Source of the DNA: Loktanella sp. PT4BL
GTDB taxonomy: Bacteria > Pseudomonadota > Alphaproteobacteria > Rhodobacterales > Rhodobacteraceae
Reading direction: 5' to 3'
Length of the DNA stretch: 64,000 nucleotides
Assembly (NCBI RefSeq): GCF_003201935.1
Contig: NZ_QJJL01000002.1
Span: 868,001-932,000 of the forward strand
Each line of letters begins with the position of its first letter. Position 1 is the stretch's first letter. The translations under genes were made by a program, and so were the position numbers. The notes under the pieces are model-generated. The model was given only the letters and a program-made list of their open reading frames with translations, did no database searches and was not told the DNA's origin. Shown in pieces: positions 43,887-53,007 of the stretch.

Positions 43887-44948
43887 TTAGTCGCGGATAC
43901 GCTGCTCGGTTTCCGGATCGAACAGATACAGTCTTTTCGTCTCGAAGGTCAGACCAACGCGCTGGCCTTCCGAAACACGCTTATCGCCACGTTCCTCGAC
44001 GACAATCCGTTCGCCCTCTTCCGTGAGCAAATAGGCATATGAGACCCCACCAAGGCTTTCAACCAGATCGACGGTCACGGCGTCACCCGCCGGATCGATC
44101 ATCAGATGCTCGGGGCGCAGCCCCACCGTGACACGCCGCCCCCTGTGGCCACCTGCGAGACCGGTCGGCACGGTCTGCTTGAGACCAATTATTTCCACAC
44201 CCGCTTCGGTGATTGTTCCATCCAGAAAATTCATTGCGGGGCTATCATTGAAACCCGCGACAAACTTGTTGTCGGGGTCGTGGTAAAGCTCCATCGGTGC
44301 GCCGACCTGTTCAATTCGCCCCAAGCGAAGCACAACGATTTTATCGGCCAGCGTCATCGCCTCGACCTGATCATGCGTGACGTAGATCATCGTTGCGCCG
44401 ATTTCCTTATGCAGACGCGCGATTTCCACCCGCATTTCCACACGCAATTCGGCATCAAGATTGGACAGCGGTTCGTCGAACAAAAACACGTCCGGCCCGC
44501 GCACGATGGCGCGTCCGATGGACACGCGCTGCCGTTGCCCGCCTGACAGAGCGGCGGGTTTGCGGTCAAGATAGTCATCCAGTTTCAAAATGCGCGAGGC
44601 CTCGGCCACCTTGGCCGCGATCACGTCCTTGGGGTGTTTGTTCATGCGCAACCCAAAGCCCATGTTCTCCTTGACGGTCATATGCGGGTAAAGGGCGTAG
44701 GTCTGGAACACCATCGCCACGCCACGGTCCGAGGGGTCAAGCCGTGTCACATCACGGGCACCGATATGCATCTGGCCTTCGGTCGTTTCCTCCAACCCGG
44801 CGACCATGCGCAGCAAGGTTGACTTCCCGCAGCCGGAAGGACCAACGAAAACACAGAACTCACCATCATCAATCTCAAGATCGATGCCGTGAATAACCTG
44901 AACGTCGCCATATTTCTTGATGATGCTGCGCATCGTGACACCGGACAT
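43887..44948 (-). CDS. sugar ABC transporter ATPase (MalK/UgpC type)
   Basis: 353 residues from the ATG before SGVTMRSIIKKYGDVQV with RBS AAGGAG. Walker A GPSGCGKST, signature LSGGQRQRVSIGRAI, Walker B VFLFDEPLSNLDAELR, H-loop VTHDQVEAM, plus the C-terminal TOBE/OB regulatory domain (about 240-353, HLMIDPAGDAVTVDLVESLG). Energises the importer whose other parts lie upstream. Last gene of the operon, 1 base after the hydrolase gene. Confidence 0.93.
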   Translation of the reverse strand: MSGVTMRSIIKKYGDVQVIHGIDLEIDDGEFCVFVGPSGCGKSTLLRMVAGLEETTEGQMHIGARDVTRLDPSDRGVAMVFQTYALYPHMTVKENMGFGLRMNKHPKDVIAAKVAEASRILKLDDYLDRKPAALSGGQRQRVSIGRAIVRGPDVFLFDEPLSNLDAELRVEMRVEIARLHKEIGATMIYVTHDQVEAMTLADKIVVLRLGRIEQVGAPMELYHDPDNKFVAGFNDSPAMNFLDGTITEAGVEIIGLKQTVPTGLAGGHRGRRVTVGLRPEHLMIDPAGDAVTVDLVESLGGVSYAYLLTEEGERIVVEERGDKRVSEGQRVGLTFETKRLYLFDPETEQRIRD

Positions 44949-44949
44949 A

Positions 44950-46050
44950 TCAGGCTCCTTTGATAGACTGGTTTTGGTGGCCCTTTGTGAGGGTGCGGAT
45001 CGTCTCGACTTCACGGGACTCATAAGCCCTGCCATCGGGATGAAGCAGATCATGGAACCAAAGATCATCCGTTGCGTGTCCTCCATGGGCGCGCACGAGA
45101 TCTTGTGGCCAAGCCAGATGCGTTTGTGAGCGGCCCTGCACCAATCCCCATTGGAAGCAACCCACCTTGCGGTCGTGGTACATGGGCAACTGGTCGGAAA
45201 TTGTGCTGTCCACCGCCCGTGCCATCCATTCGGTACAGAGCATCGGACGATCGAGAACGGACAGATAATCAATAAAGCGCTCTACCTGATCGGTGCGCCA
45301 ATAGGCGTGGAATGTGATGATGTCAGAGTGCAGCAATGCGCTGCGGTCAATCTCTGTCTGATAGGGGTGTGCCGCCTCGCCCGGCAAAGGTGTTGTCCAG
45401 GCAGCAACCGTCAAAGGCTGCATGGGATATTGCGAGCGCGCCCATGCAAAGGCGCTTTCCATCAAGGCAAGCGAATGGCTTTCGAGATCACGGGGGTAGC
45501 GCGAAAATCCGTCTTTGCTGAATTGCATCCTGTTGCCGGGTTCATTGTAGATGTCCCAGAACAGGATCCGCCGGTCATTCCGGAAAGCGCGCACAACGCC
45601 GATGACATAGGCCCGCAGGGTGTCATGCCGTTCCGCATCCATGACCACATCGCGCCCCGGACTGGCAATCGCGCGGCTGTTATGCACCCCCGCAATCGGA
45701 TCCGGCTGTGGACCATAGACAGGTTCGACCCCTCCAAAACCGCAGTCATCAAACAGACAGAGCGCGGTCTTGATCCGGCACTGGTCCGCAACCGCCAGCA
45801 GGCTGTCGATACGCTCCAGAAAACCGGCGCGGTCGTGCTCCCAGAAAAGCGGGTGGAGATTGACACGCATCGCATTGAAGCCGATGTCTGCCGCCCATTG
45901 CAGTTCCCGTGTGATTGTTGGCAGATCAAAGCTGTCTGCGTGCCACATTTCGAGAAAATTCACCGCCGTGGATGGCAAGTAGTTAAACCCACATACCCAA
46001 GGTTGGGCGTCCCACCATGCGTTTGCGTCTTTGGTTGTCCAGCGGTCCAT
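44950..46050 (-). CDS. cytoplasmic glycoside hydrolase, GH5-like (clan A)
   Basis: 366 residues, no signal peptide. TIM-barrel features of clan GH-A: IGFNAMRVNLHPLFWEHDR, the acid/base Glu in ILFWDIYNEPGNRM, FHAYWRTDQ, and the nucleophile Glu in PMLCTEWMAR. The lack of export signal and its position between binding-protein and ATPase genes indicate that it splits an imported oligosaccharide. A beta-mannoside or beta-glucoside is likely from the family, but the specificity is not settled by sequence. Confidence 0.8.
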   Translation of the reverse strand: MDRWTTKDANAWWDAQPWVCGFNYLPSTAVNFLEMWHADSFDLPTITRELQWAADIGFNAMRVNLHPLFWEHDRAGFLERIDSLLAVADQCRIKTALCLFDDCGFGGVEPVYGPQPDPIAGVHNSRAIASPGRDVVMDAERHDTLRAYVIGVVRAFRNDRRILFWDIYNEPGNRMQFSKDGFSRYPRDLESHSLALMESAFAWARSQYPMQPLTVAAWTTPLPGEAAHPYQTEIDRSALLHSDIITFHAYWRTDQVERFIDYLSVLDRPMLCTEWMARAVDSTISDQLPMYHDRKVGCFQWGLVQGRSQTHLAWPQDLVRAHGGHATDDLWFHDLLHPDGRAYESREVETIRTLTKGHQNQSIKGA

Positions 46051-46081
46051 GCACGTGTCCGTAATGCTAGAATAATGAAGA

Positions 46082-46112
46082 CGTCGCCCCGACCCGAGAG
46101 ATCGGAGCGACG
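46082..46112 (-). terminator. hairpin between binding-protein and hydrolase genes
   Basis: CGTCGCCCCGA (46082-46092) pairs with TCGGAGCGACG (46102-46112), one G-U pair, 9-base loop. No T-tract on the minus strand, so it more likely stabilises the binding-protein mRNA or reduces read-through, as is usual after such genes. Confidence 0.5.
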
Positions 46113-46124
46113 GGGGGGGCGTGC

Positions 46125-47399
46125 CTAGCGGTCAAGCAAGTCCTGCACCTCGAACTCTGCATCCTGCAGGGCCGCTTCCACCGGTTTGTCGGTCAGCCAG
46201 ATGGCCTGCAATTCGCGGTTCAGCACATCCTGGATTGCACCATAACGCTCGGATGGTGGCGTGTCCCTGGCGATGGCGGCGGTGCCTGTGTATTCATCGC
46301 GGTGTGGCAAGGATTGATAGGCTTCGCTGTCCACCACCGACTGACGCACGGACATATGGCCGGTGCGGGCCCAGTCGATGTTGTGATCATTGATGAAAGC
46401 CAGCACTTTCAGCGCCGCTTCGCGCTCGGCCCCTTCCAGCGATGCAGGGATTGCCCACATGTGGCTGTCCGCCCAGGTTGCGCCTGTTTCAAAGAGTGTT
46501 GGGAAGTCGGCAACATAGTAGTTATCAAGTGCCACCTCCTCTTTCGCAGCCTCTGCGCTGTAGAAATCCACAACCCATGTGCCGTTCACAAGAACCGCAG
46601 CCTCGCCGTTCAGGAAAGCCTGCTGGCTGTCCGCATAGTTGAGCTGCGGGTTGGCGTAGCCCGCGTCGAAGAGCTGTGTGATCGCTTCAACGGCGTTCTT
46701 GCCGGCTTCGGTGTTGATTGTGGCGGTGCCGTCATCTGTAAAGATGTTCGCGTTTTGCTGCCACATCAGGGCAAGCACCAGACGCACACCAATCGGGAAC
46801 TGTGCAAAGTCCGCTGCCAGATAGTCCTGACCGGTGGCCTCTTTGACCATTGCCGCATGTTCCATCATTTCAGCCGGAGATGTTGGCAATACCGGCGCGC
46901 CGTTCTCGACCAATCCGGCTGCTTCCATGATGTCCATGTTCACATGCCAGAGGTTGGCGTGGAAATCCATCGGGACGCCGTAGATCCCGCCATTGTAGCT
47001 GACTGCATCAAGTGCCGCAGGGGACCAGTCGGATGCGTCGATGCCTGCCGCTTCCAGCTCACCGGAAATCTCAGCGAGCGCCCCCAGACCGGCAAATTCA
47101 GGGATGCGGTGCCGGTGCATGACGTGCACATCGGGCGGCGTGCCACCGGCGTAGGCCGCCTTGATCTGGTCGTAGTAGTTGCCCCAGTCGGTTGGCAGCG
47201 TGTTGATGCTGATCCCGTCCAGTTCCGCATCGGCAGCGTTGATGATCGACTGGATGATGCAAGCCTCGCCCGCGCTTGTCGTGGTGTCGGTGCCTGCATC
47301 CTCGCAGGCGCCGAAAAAGCGGCCCAATGTAATTTCCTATGCCACGCTTTCGGTGGCAATGAGCGCGGTTGCGGCCGCGATGAGTAGCACATGTTTCAT
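46125..47399 (-). pseudogene. sugar ABC substrate-binding protein with in-frame TAG after signal peptide
   Basis: The intact frame would run from ATG 47399 (RBS GGAGG) to 46125, 425 codons. Residues 1-20 are a complete signal peptide (MKHVLLIAAATALIATESVA), codon 21 is TAG (47337-47339), and the mature protein follows in the same frame (EITLGRFFGACEDAG...). The rest is an undamaged family 1 solute-binding protein. If the TAG is real and not read through, no exported binding protein can be made; restart at the TTG at 47327 would give an unexported product. The importer would then fail. Recent mutation, sequencing error or suppression are the options. Confidence 0.8.
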
Positions 47400-47423
47400 G
47401 GTATTCCTCCCTAGAATGTGCGG

Positions 47424-48257
47424 TTAGCCCTTTGATCCGCCCACGGTCATGGCTTGCACCACGTACCGCTGGAAAATCAGGAACAGGATGACAACCGGCA
47501 GGGACGCGATAACGCCCGAGGCCATGACACGGCCCAGCCCTTCCGATTGCGCGAAGTTGGATTGGATGGACGCTAGGCCCAAAGTGATCGTGAAGTATTC
47601 ACGCTGCTGGGCACTGACGAGCGGCCACAGGTAATCGTTCCACGCATAAAGAAACGTCAGGATCGCCAAGGTCATCATGGCAGGCCGCGCGAGCGGCAGC
47701 ATGACGTACCAGAAAATCCTGAGCCATGTGACGCCATCAAGCCGTGCGGCCTCTTCGATGTCTTTCGGGATGGCGCGAAAGAACTGCATCATCAAGAAGA
47801 CGCCGATCGGCACGGCCATGCGCGGCAGGATCAGCGCGTGGTAGCTGTTGTGCCAGCCGAAATCTGCAAACATCGTATAAAGCGGAATGAAAACAGCCTG
47901 TTCGGGCACCATCAGCCCGATCAGGCAAATCACGGTGATCGTCTTCTTGAACGGGAACTCTAGCCGCGCAAGCGCGTAGCCCGCTGTTGTTGAGACCGCG
48001 AGCACGCCGAGCGTCATGCCGACGGCAACGATCAATGAATTCAAAAACCATGCAGGTGTTTGCCCGAAACTGAAAAGGGCTGCGTAGTTGTCCCATGTAA
48101 ACGGCAAAGGGATCAGCCCGAAGGCAGTGGAGGACGTCGTCCGCGCCAGAACATCATTGGGCTGGAAAGAGAGTGAGACCATCCAGATGGTCGGGACAAG
48201 CCAGGTGAAAGCGGGAATGGCGAGCGCTGTGACCAGCCAGTAATATGAACGGTTCAT
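47424..48257 (-). CDS. sugar ABC transporter permease (MalG-like)
   Basis: 277 residues with six membrane segments. The EAA loop EEAARLDGVTWLRIFWYVMLP (first 20 residues or so), where the ATPase docks, is intact. N-terminal segment WLVTALAIPAFTWLVPTIWM. Overlaps the upstream permease gene by four bases. Followed 24 bases later by the binding-protein gene. Confidence 0.92.
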   Translation of the reverse strand: MNRSYYWLVTALAIPAFTWLVPTIWMVSLSFQPNDVLARTTSSTAFGLIPLPFTWDNYAALFSFGQTPAWFLNSLIVAVGMTLGVLAVSTTAGYALARLEFPFKKTITVICLIGLMVPEQAVFIPLYTMFADFGWHNSYHALILPRMAVPIGVFLMMQFFRAIPKDIEEAARLDGVTWLRIFWYVMLPLARPAMMTLAILTFLYAWNDYLWPLVSAQQREYFTITLGLASIQSNFAQSEGLGRVMASGVIASLPVVILFLIFQRYVVQAMTVGGSKG

Positions 48258-49345
48258 TCCGGTATCTCCCGCCCTACAACAAACTGGATGATGGAAAAGC
48301 AGCCCATGATGACAAAAAGAAAGACCGCCATCGCACTTGCCCGACCAAGCTCGCTATCGCGGAACCCCGTCTGGTAGATGTAGCGGACAAGGACCTGTGT
48401 GCTGTCATTCGGCCCGCCTTGGGTCATCAGATGCGATTGCCCGAAAACCTGAAAGTGCAGGATGATCTGCAAGATGACGACGACGGTGATGGTGCGCTTG
48501 AGGTTTGGCAGAGTGATGTACCAGAACGCCCGCGCGCCCGTGGCGTTATCAAGCGCCGCCGCTTCATAAAGATCTTTCGAGATATCCTGCAAACCTGCGA
48601 GAAAGAGGATCATCGCGATCCCGAGGCTCCACCAGATTGTGGCGATCACAATGGCGGCCATGGCGAATTGCTGGTCGGTCAGCCAGTTGATCGGCGTGCC
48701 ACCCACCGCTTGGGTTATATTTGCGATCAGGCCCTGACGGGGCGAAAACATGATCTGCCAGATCAATGTCACAACAGTTACAGAGAGAACCTGGCTCAGG
48801 AAAAACAACGTGCGCAGCATGGACATGGCGCGGGTTTCACGATTGACGGCAGCCGCAAGCAAGAGCGCGGAGATCGTCACGCCCGGCACTGCCAAACCGA
48901 CAAAGACGAGCGTATTGCCAACGGTGGGCCAAAACCTGCGGTCAAACCAGCGACCACCCTCGCCCGCGTGAAAACCGGGAATAACAATCAGCAGCAACGA
49001 CGCCACACCGAGGGCAATCGCATTGAAACGGCTTAACTTGTCCCCGAGGCGCAACAGGACTGCGAGTGCCAGTCCAATGAGGCCAAGGACCTGCCAGAAT
49101 GGCGCTGCAAACAGCGACCATTCGATATTGCGTCCCCACATCACGCGCTCGTAGTTGCGCAGGCCAACAAATTCCTTGGCATCAGGGTTGAACGCGACAG
49201 CAAGCAGGTTCCAGTCATGCAGGCTGATCCAGACCCCGCGAAAGAAGGGGTAAATCAGGAAAAGGGCATAGACCGCCAGAAACGGGAGCAGCAACGTGTA
49301 GGCCGCCTGTGTTTGGGTCATTTGTCTTGAAGTTCTGGTCCGCAT
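48254..49345 (-). CDS. sugar ABC transporter permease (MalF-like)
   Basis: 363 residues with seven to eight membrane segments. EAA loop YEAAALDNATGARAFWYITL is present near the C-terminus (about 270-290). A periplasmic insertion lies after the first membrane segment (DWNLLAVAFNPDAKEFVGLR). First gene of the importer operon; its promoter region contains the LacI-type palindrome. Confidence 0.92.
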   Translation of the reverse strand: MRTRTSRQMTQTQAAYTLLLPFLAVYALFLIYPFFRGVWISLHDWNLLAVAFNPDAKEFVGLRNYERVMWGRNIEWSLFAAPFWQVLGLIGLALAVLLRLGDKLSRFNAIALGVASLLLIVIPGFHAGEGGRWFDRRFWPTVGNTLVFVGLAVPGVTISALLLAAAVNRETRAMSMLRTLFFLSQVLSVTVVTLIWQIMFSPRQGLIANITQAVGGTPINWLTDQQFAMAAIVIATIWWSLGIAMILFLAGLQDISKDLYEAAALDNATGARAFWYITLPNLKRTITVVVILQIILHFQVFGQSHLMTQGGPNDSTQVLVRYIYQTGFRDSELGRASAMAVFLFVIMGCFSIIQFVVGREIPE

Positions 49346-49381
49346 CTCTCCCTCCCCCCAGAGCTATGCCGATTCCTCTTG

Positions 49382-49411
49382 TGCTAATATTATTAGCAAT
49401 ATTTATTAGCA
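49382..49411. promoter_or_regulatory. LacI-type operator between importer operon and regulator gene
   Basis: A perfect palindrome TGCTAAT-ATT-ATTAGCA (49382-49398) is followed by a further half-site ATTAGCA (49405-49411), 13 bp on. It lies in the 91-bp divergent gap, where a repressor could act on both the importer operon and its own gene. Confidence 0.7.
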
Positions 49412-49436
49412 TCCGACAAGGGAAATCGGATCTGGA

Positions 49437-50465
49437 ATGAAATTGACCGAGAAAGAGACCCCGACGCGGGTAACAATGAAGGATGTTGCCCTGCATGCGG
49501 GCGTCTCCCAGTCCACTGTTTCTTTTGTGTTGAACGGTTTGGAGGACATGCGCATCAGCCGCGAAACGCGCAAGCGCGTCATGCAGGCGGTCGATGAACT
49601 TGGCTACCGCCCCCGCGGCGCTGGCCGCCCGCCCAAGTCGAACCGGACCGGTGTCATCGGCCTGATGATTGATGAGATCGCGACCAGCCCTTTTGCCGCG
49701 ATATCAATCGAGGGTGTTCAGGAAGAGGCATGGAAAAATGATCTGATCGTAGAGGTCGTCATGACTGGCGGCGACAAGAACTACGAGACCGAGGTGCTGA
49801 AAAAGTGGTCCGGCGACAATGCAATCGGTGTTGTCTACGGATCGATCCTGACGCGCCAACTGGTCCCTCCGCAAGGGCTGGCAAGACACCGTGCCGTTCT
49901 TTTGAATTGCTATGATCATGACAAACAGTATTCGTCTGTGGTGCCCGCCGAACGCCGCGGCGGCGAGGTCGCGACGGAAGCCTTGCTTGCCGCAGGGCAC
50001 CGCCGGATCGCCTTTATCTCGGGCGAACCGTGGATGGAGGCATCGGATCAAAGGATGGAAGGCTATGAGCGGGCGTTGCGCGCGGCACGCATTCCCGTTG
50101 ATCCGTCTTTGATCATGGAAGGGAATTTTCTGCCAAGTGGCGGGCGTGATGCGACGCTGAAACTGATGCAGGCATCCGTGCCGCCAGATGCAATTTTCTG
50201 TGCGAACGATCTGACGGCAGTGGGCTGCTATGAAGCACTCAAGGAACTGGGTGTTCAGGTTGGCAAGTCTGTCGCCGTGATGGGCTATGACGATCAGGAA
50301 ATTGCACAGCACCTGTCCCCTGCCCTCTCAACCGTGCTCTTGCCTCACCGTGAAATGGGCCAATGGTGTGTCGAACAGCTTCTATCGCCAGACGCACAGC
50401 TGGTTGTGATAGAGCGGATGGAATGTCCGCTTGTTCTGCGCGCCTCGCACAGATCTGCCCCCTAG
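49437..50465 (+). CDS. LacI-family transcriptional regulator
   Basis: 342 residues. N-terminal helix-turn-helix VTMKDVALHAGVSQSTVSFVLNG minus ends and hinge helix (about 12-70), then a periplasmic-binding-protein-like sensor domain (about 75-335) with AIGVVYGSI, GHRRIAFISGEPWMEAS and PDAIFCANDLTAVGCYEAL. It is divergent from the sugar importer and should respond to that sugar or a breakdown product. Stop TAG. Confidence 0.92.
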   Translation: MKLTEKETPTRVTMKDVALHAGVSQSTVSFVLNGLEDMRISRETRKRVMQAVDELGYRPRGAGRPPKSNRTGVIGLMIDEIATSPFAAISIEGVQEEAWKNDLIVEVVMTGGDKNYETEVLKKWSGDNAIGVVYGSILTRQLVPPQGLARHRAVLLNCYDHDKQYSSVVPAERRGGEVATEALLAAGHRRIAFISGEPWMEASDQRMEGYERALRAARIPVDPSLIMEGNFLPSGGRDATLKLMQASVPPDAIFCANDLTAVGCYEALKELGVQVGKSVAVMGYDDQEIAQHLSPALSTVLLPHREMGQWCVEQLLSPDAQLVVIERMECPLVLRASHRSAP

Positions 50466-50579
50466 TGGCCCTTTGCCGCGCTGTGGATGCCGACATTGTG
50501 ATGTTGCCTGCTTGCAGTCCCTGCCGCTATGCGACAAATTATTGGGATAGCTGATTTTTCACACGGACGCGCGCGGACG

Positions 50580-51158
50580 ATGAACCGAATTTCTCTTTTT
50601 TCCGGTCTTGCCGTCTTGGGCGCTGTGGCTGTTGGTGCCTTTCTCATGATGCCGATGCGGGATACGGTGTCGGAAACAGACGCGTTTGCCGCACCCGGCC
50701 TTGATCCGATGACCATTGAAGAGGCGCGCACAGAGTTCTGGCGCCTAACACCCGCGTTGCTGTTGGTGGTTTATGATGCATTCGGCCAGACCCAAGAAGA
50801 TGCGATCTATGACACCCTTGCCAGTGTCACACATGGCGACGCCCTCGAGTACCTCTATCTGGAGCGCGTGGGTGCGATGGCGGGCGGTGGCCTTGAAGAG
50901 GCTGATCAGACAATCCACGAAATCAAGCTGCTGAACACACGCGTTTCGCGCGATGGTGACGCATTGGCTATTGACGCCTCATGGCAGGTCATCGGCACGG
51001 TCGGACATGCCGAACACCTGCATGTGCGCGGCAACACCTATAGTGCCGATCTTCTGGTATCCCCTGTCGAGGGCGCCTGGCGGATCACCGATTTCGAACT
51101 GTTGGAAGTCAATCGGGATGCAGCCGGCGAAACCTTTCTGGCCCCGCAAATCAACTGA
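50580..51158 (+). CDS. membrane-anchored periplasmic protein with His-rich motif, putative metal operon
   Basis: 192 residues from the ATG before NRISLFSGLAVLG; an upstream ATG at 50529 would add 17 residues without a signal character. One N-terminal hydrophobic segment (LAVLGAVAVGAFLMM), then a periplasmic domain. Notable motif VGHAEHLHVRGNTY, a cluster of histidines (H-x2-H-x-H) that could bind metal. Its stop shares bases with the ATPase gene start. It resembles the periplasmic protein encoded in the zinc-responsive MacB-like cluster of Pseudomonas (PA4063-PA4066); this is a recollection, not a searched result. Confidence 0.6.
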   Translation: MNRISLFSGLAVLGAVAVGAFLMMPMRDTVSETDAFAAPGLDPMTIEEARTEFWRLTPALLLVVYDAFGQTQEDAIYDTLASVTHGDALEYLYLERVGAMAGGGLEEADQTIHEIKLLNTRVSRDGDALAIDASWQVIGTVGHAEHLHVRGNTYSADLLVSPVEGAWRITDFELLEVNRDAAGETFLAPQIN

Positions 51159-51826
51159 TGATTACCGTCGAAAACCTTTCTTTCCGCTATAGCGCGACCA
51201 GCTTTGGTCTGCGCGTCCCTGCGTTTCATCTGCGAGACCGCGAACGCGTGGCTATCGTGGGCCCAAGCGGCAGCGGCAAGACCACACTGCTGAACCTGAT
51301 CGCGGGCATCCTGACACCCGAGGCGGGCCGGATCGACGTTGCAGGCACCGATGTCGCCACCCTCTCCGAGGTGGAGCGCCGGCGCTTTCGCGCCAGCACG
51401 ATCGGCTTTGTGTTTCAGGATTTTGCGCTGCTGGATTATCTGTCGGCGCGGCAGAACATCCTCTACCCTTACCGGATCACACCTGCCCTGACGTTGAACG
51501 CCGCCGCCCGCGAAAGGGCAGAAGCGCTGGCTGCGGCCTGCGGGATCGGCGACAAACTGGACCGTCATCCGACGGCACTTAGCCAGGGTGAACAACAGCG
51601 CGTCGCTATTTGCCGCGCCTTGGTGACCCAGCCCAAACTGATCCTTTCGGATGAGGCCACAGGTAACCTTGACCCTGAAAGCAAGGCCCGCATCCTTGAT
51701 CTGCTGTTTGAGCAGGCCAGCGAAGCGGGTGCAGCCGTTCTGGCCGTGACCCATGACCACGAACTCTTGCCACGGTTCGAGCGTGTGCTGGATTTCGCGC
51801 AGTTCAGACAGGGGGCCGACGCATGA
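51158..51826 (+). CDS. ABC transporter ATPase, LolD/MacB class
   Basis: 222 residues. Walker A GPSGSGKTTLLN, Q-loop FVFQDFALLDYL, signature LSQGEQQRVAICRAL (unusual SQGEQ in place of SGGQ), Walker B LILSDEATGNLDPE and H-loop VTHDHELL. Pairs with the FtsX permease (four-base overlap). In this operon it probably energises movement of a metal or a metal-binding protein rather than lipoprotein. Confidence 0.88.
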   Translation: MITVENLSFRYSATSFGLRVPAFHLRDRERVAIVGPSGSGKTTLLNLIAGILTPEAGRIDVAGTDVATLSEVERRRFRASTIGFVFQDFALLDYLSARQNILYPYRITPALTLNAAARERAEALAAACGIGDKLDRHPTALSQGEQQRVAICRALVTQPKLILSDEATGNLDPESKARILDLLFEQASEAGAAVLAVTHDHELLPRFERVLDFAQFRQGADA

Positions 51827-52992
51827 ACGCGCTCTACCTTGCTTTTGCCTATCTGCGCTATCACTGGGGGCGCAGCCTTGTGCTGACACTGGTGGCCGCA
51901 CTGATCATGTTTGTTCCGATTGCAACGCAGATCCTGCTGTCCACCAGCGAACGTGCGCTGGTTGCGCGGGGCGATGCGACGCCGCTGTTGTTGGGCAGCC
52001 GGGGATCGCAATTGGACCTGACAATGGCTGCCCTCTATTTTTCGGACGAACGGCCCGACCCTGTGACTATGCGCGAGGTTGAAGCGGTCTGGGACAGCGG
52101 GCTGGCGGTGCCGATCCCTGTGCATTCTGCTTTTTCATCGGCCGGGTTCCGCATTGTGGGCACGACGCTGGACTACTTCGACTTTCGCGGCCTGACCGTG
52201 TCGGACGGGCGTGGCTTGTCCATTCTTGGTGATGCGGTGATTGGCGCGGATGTTGCGCAAACACTTGGCAAAGGCGTTGGTGACACTCTGGTGTCCTCGC
52301 CTGAGAACCTGTTTGATCTGGATGGTGTCTACCCACTCGAGATGCCGATTGTCGGCGTTCTGGCACCCACCAATTCCCCCGATGATCAGGCGATTTTTGT
52401 GGATATCAAAACCGCTTGGGTCATTCAGGGCATTGGGCACGGCCATGAAGATGTGGTGACGGCGGCCGAGGTCGCGGCAGGCACCGCGGCACTGTCGAAT
52501 GCGGCCGTTGTGCAGTATCAGCGGATCACTGACGAGAATATTGACAGCTTTCATTTTCATGGCAGTCAGGACGGTTTCCCGACCTCTGCCGTGATCGTGG
52601 TGCCCAATGACGCGCGGTCCGGCACAATCCTGAAGGGCCGCTATCTGGATAGCGAAAATCCCGCCCAACTGATCGAACCCGCCGGCGTGATCCAAGGCCT
52701 TGTGGACCGTATTTTCAGGATCAAATCGCTGCTGGACGTGGTCACGCTGATCATTGCGGTTGCGGCATTGGCGGCAATCGGGCTAGCCGTGTTCCTCAGC
52801 TACCGCTTACGCGCCCGCGAGATCGCAACGGCCGTCAAACTGGGGGCGCGTCGCGGCATGGTTTTGCGTCTCTTGTCGGCCGAGACAATCACATTACTAT
52901 CTCTTTCAGCACTTATTGCTGCAACAGGCGCGGCCATCGTGTCGCGCAATTCAGAAGCCTGGGTAGGTTGGCTACTCGCGCTCGGTTCATGA
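51823..52992 (+). CDS. FtsX-family ABC permease with His motifs in its periplasmic domain
   Basis: 389 residues. Membrane segments at about 15-40, then a large periplasmic domain (about 45-290), and three C-terminal segments (about 300-385) with LRAREIATAVKLGARRG, the FtsX loop. The periplasmic domain contains GIGHGHEDV and SFHFHGSQDG, two histidine pairs that are absent from ordinary LolC/MacB proteins. The co-operon ZnuA-like gene makes a metal role plausible. Confidence 0.85.
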   Translation: MNALYLAFAYLRYHWGRSLVLTLVAALIMFVPIATQILLSTSERALVARGDATPLLLGSRGSQLDLTMAALYFSDERPDPVTMREVEAVWDSGLAVPIPVHSAFSSAGFRIVGTTLDYFDFRGLTVSDGRGLSILGDAVIGADVAQTLGKGVGDTLVSSPENLFDLDGVYPLEMPIVGVLAPTNSPDDQAIFVDIKTAWVIQGIGHGHEDVVTAAEVAAGTAALSNAAVVQYQRITDENIDSFHFHGSQDGFPTSAVIVVPNDARSGTILKGRYLDSENPAQLIEPAGVIQGLVDRIFRIKSLLDVVTLIIAVAALAAIGLAVFLSYRLRAREIATAVKLGARRGMVLRLLSAETITLLSLSALIAATGAAIVSRNSEAWVGWLLALGS

Positions 52993-53007
52993 TCATTAGG
53001 AGGCTCC

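Noticed and set aside
50466-50579. Zur-type operator before the putative metal operon
   Set aside because: I looked for an AT-rich palindrome of the GTTATA type in the gap and saw none convincing.
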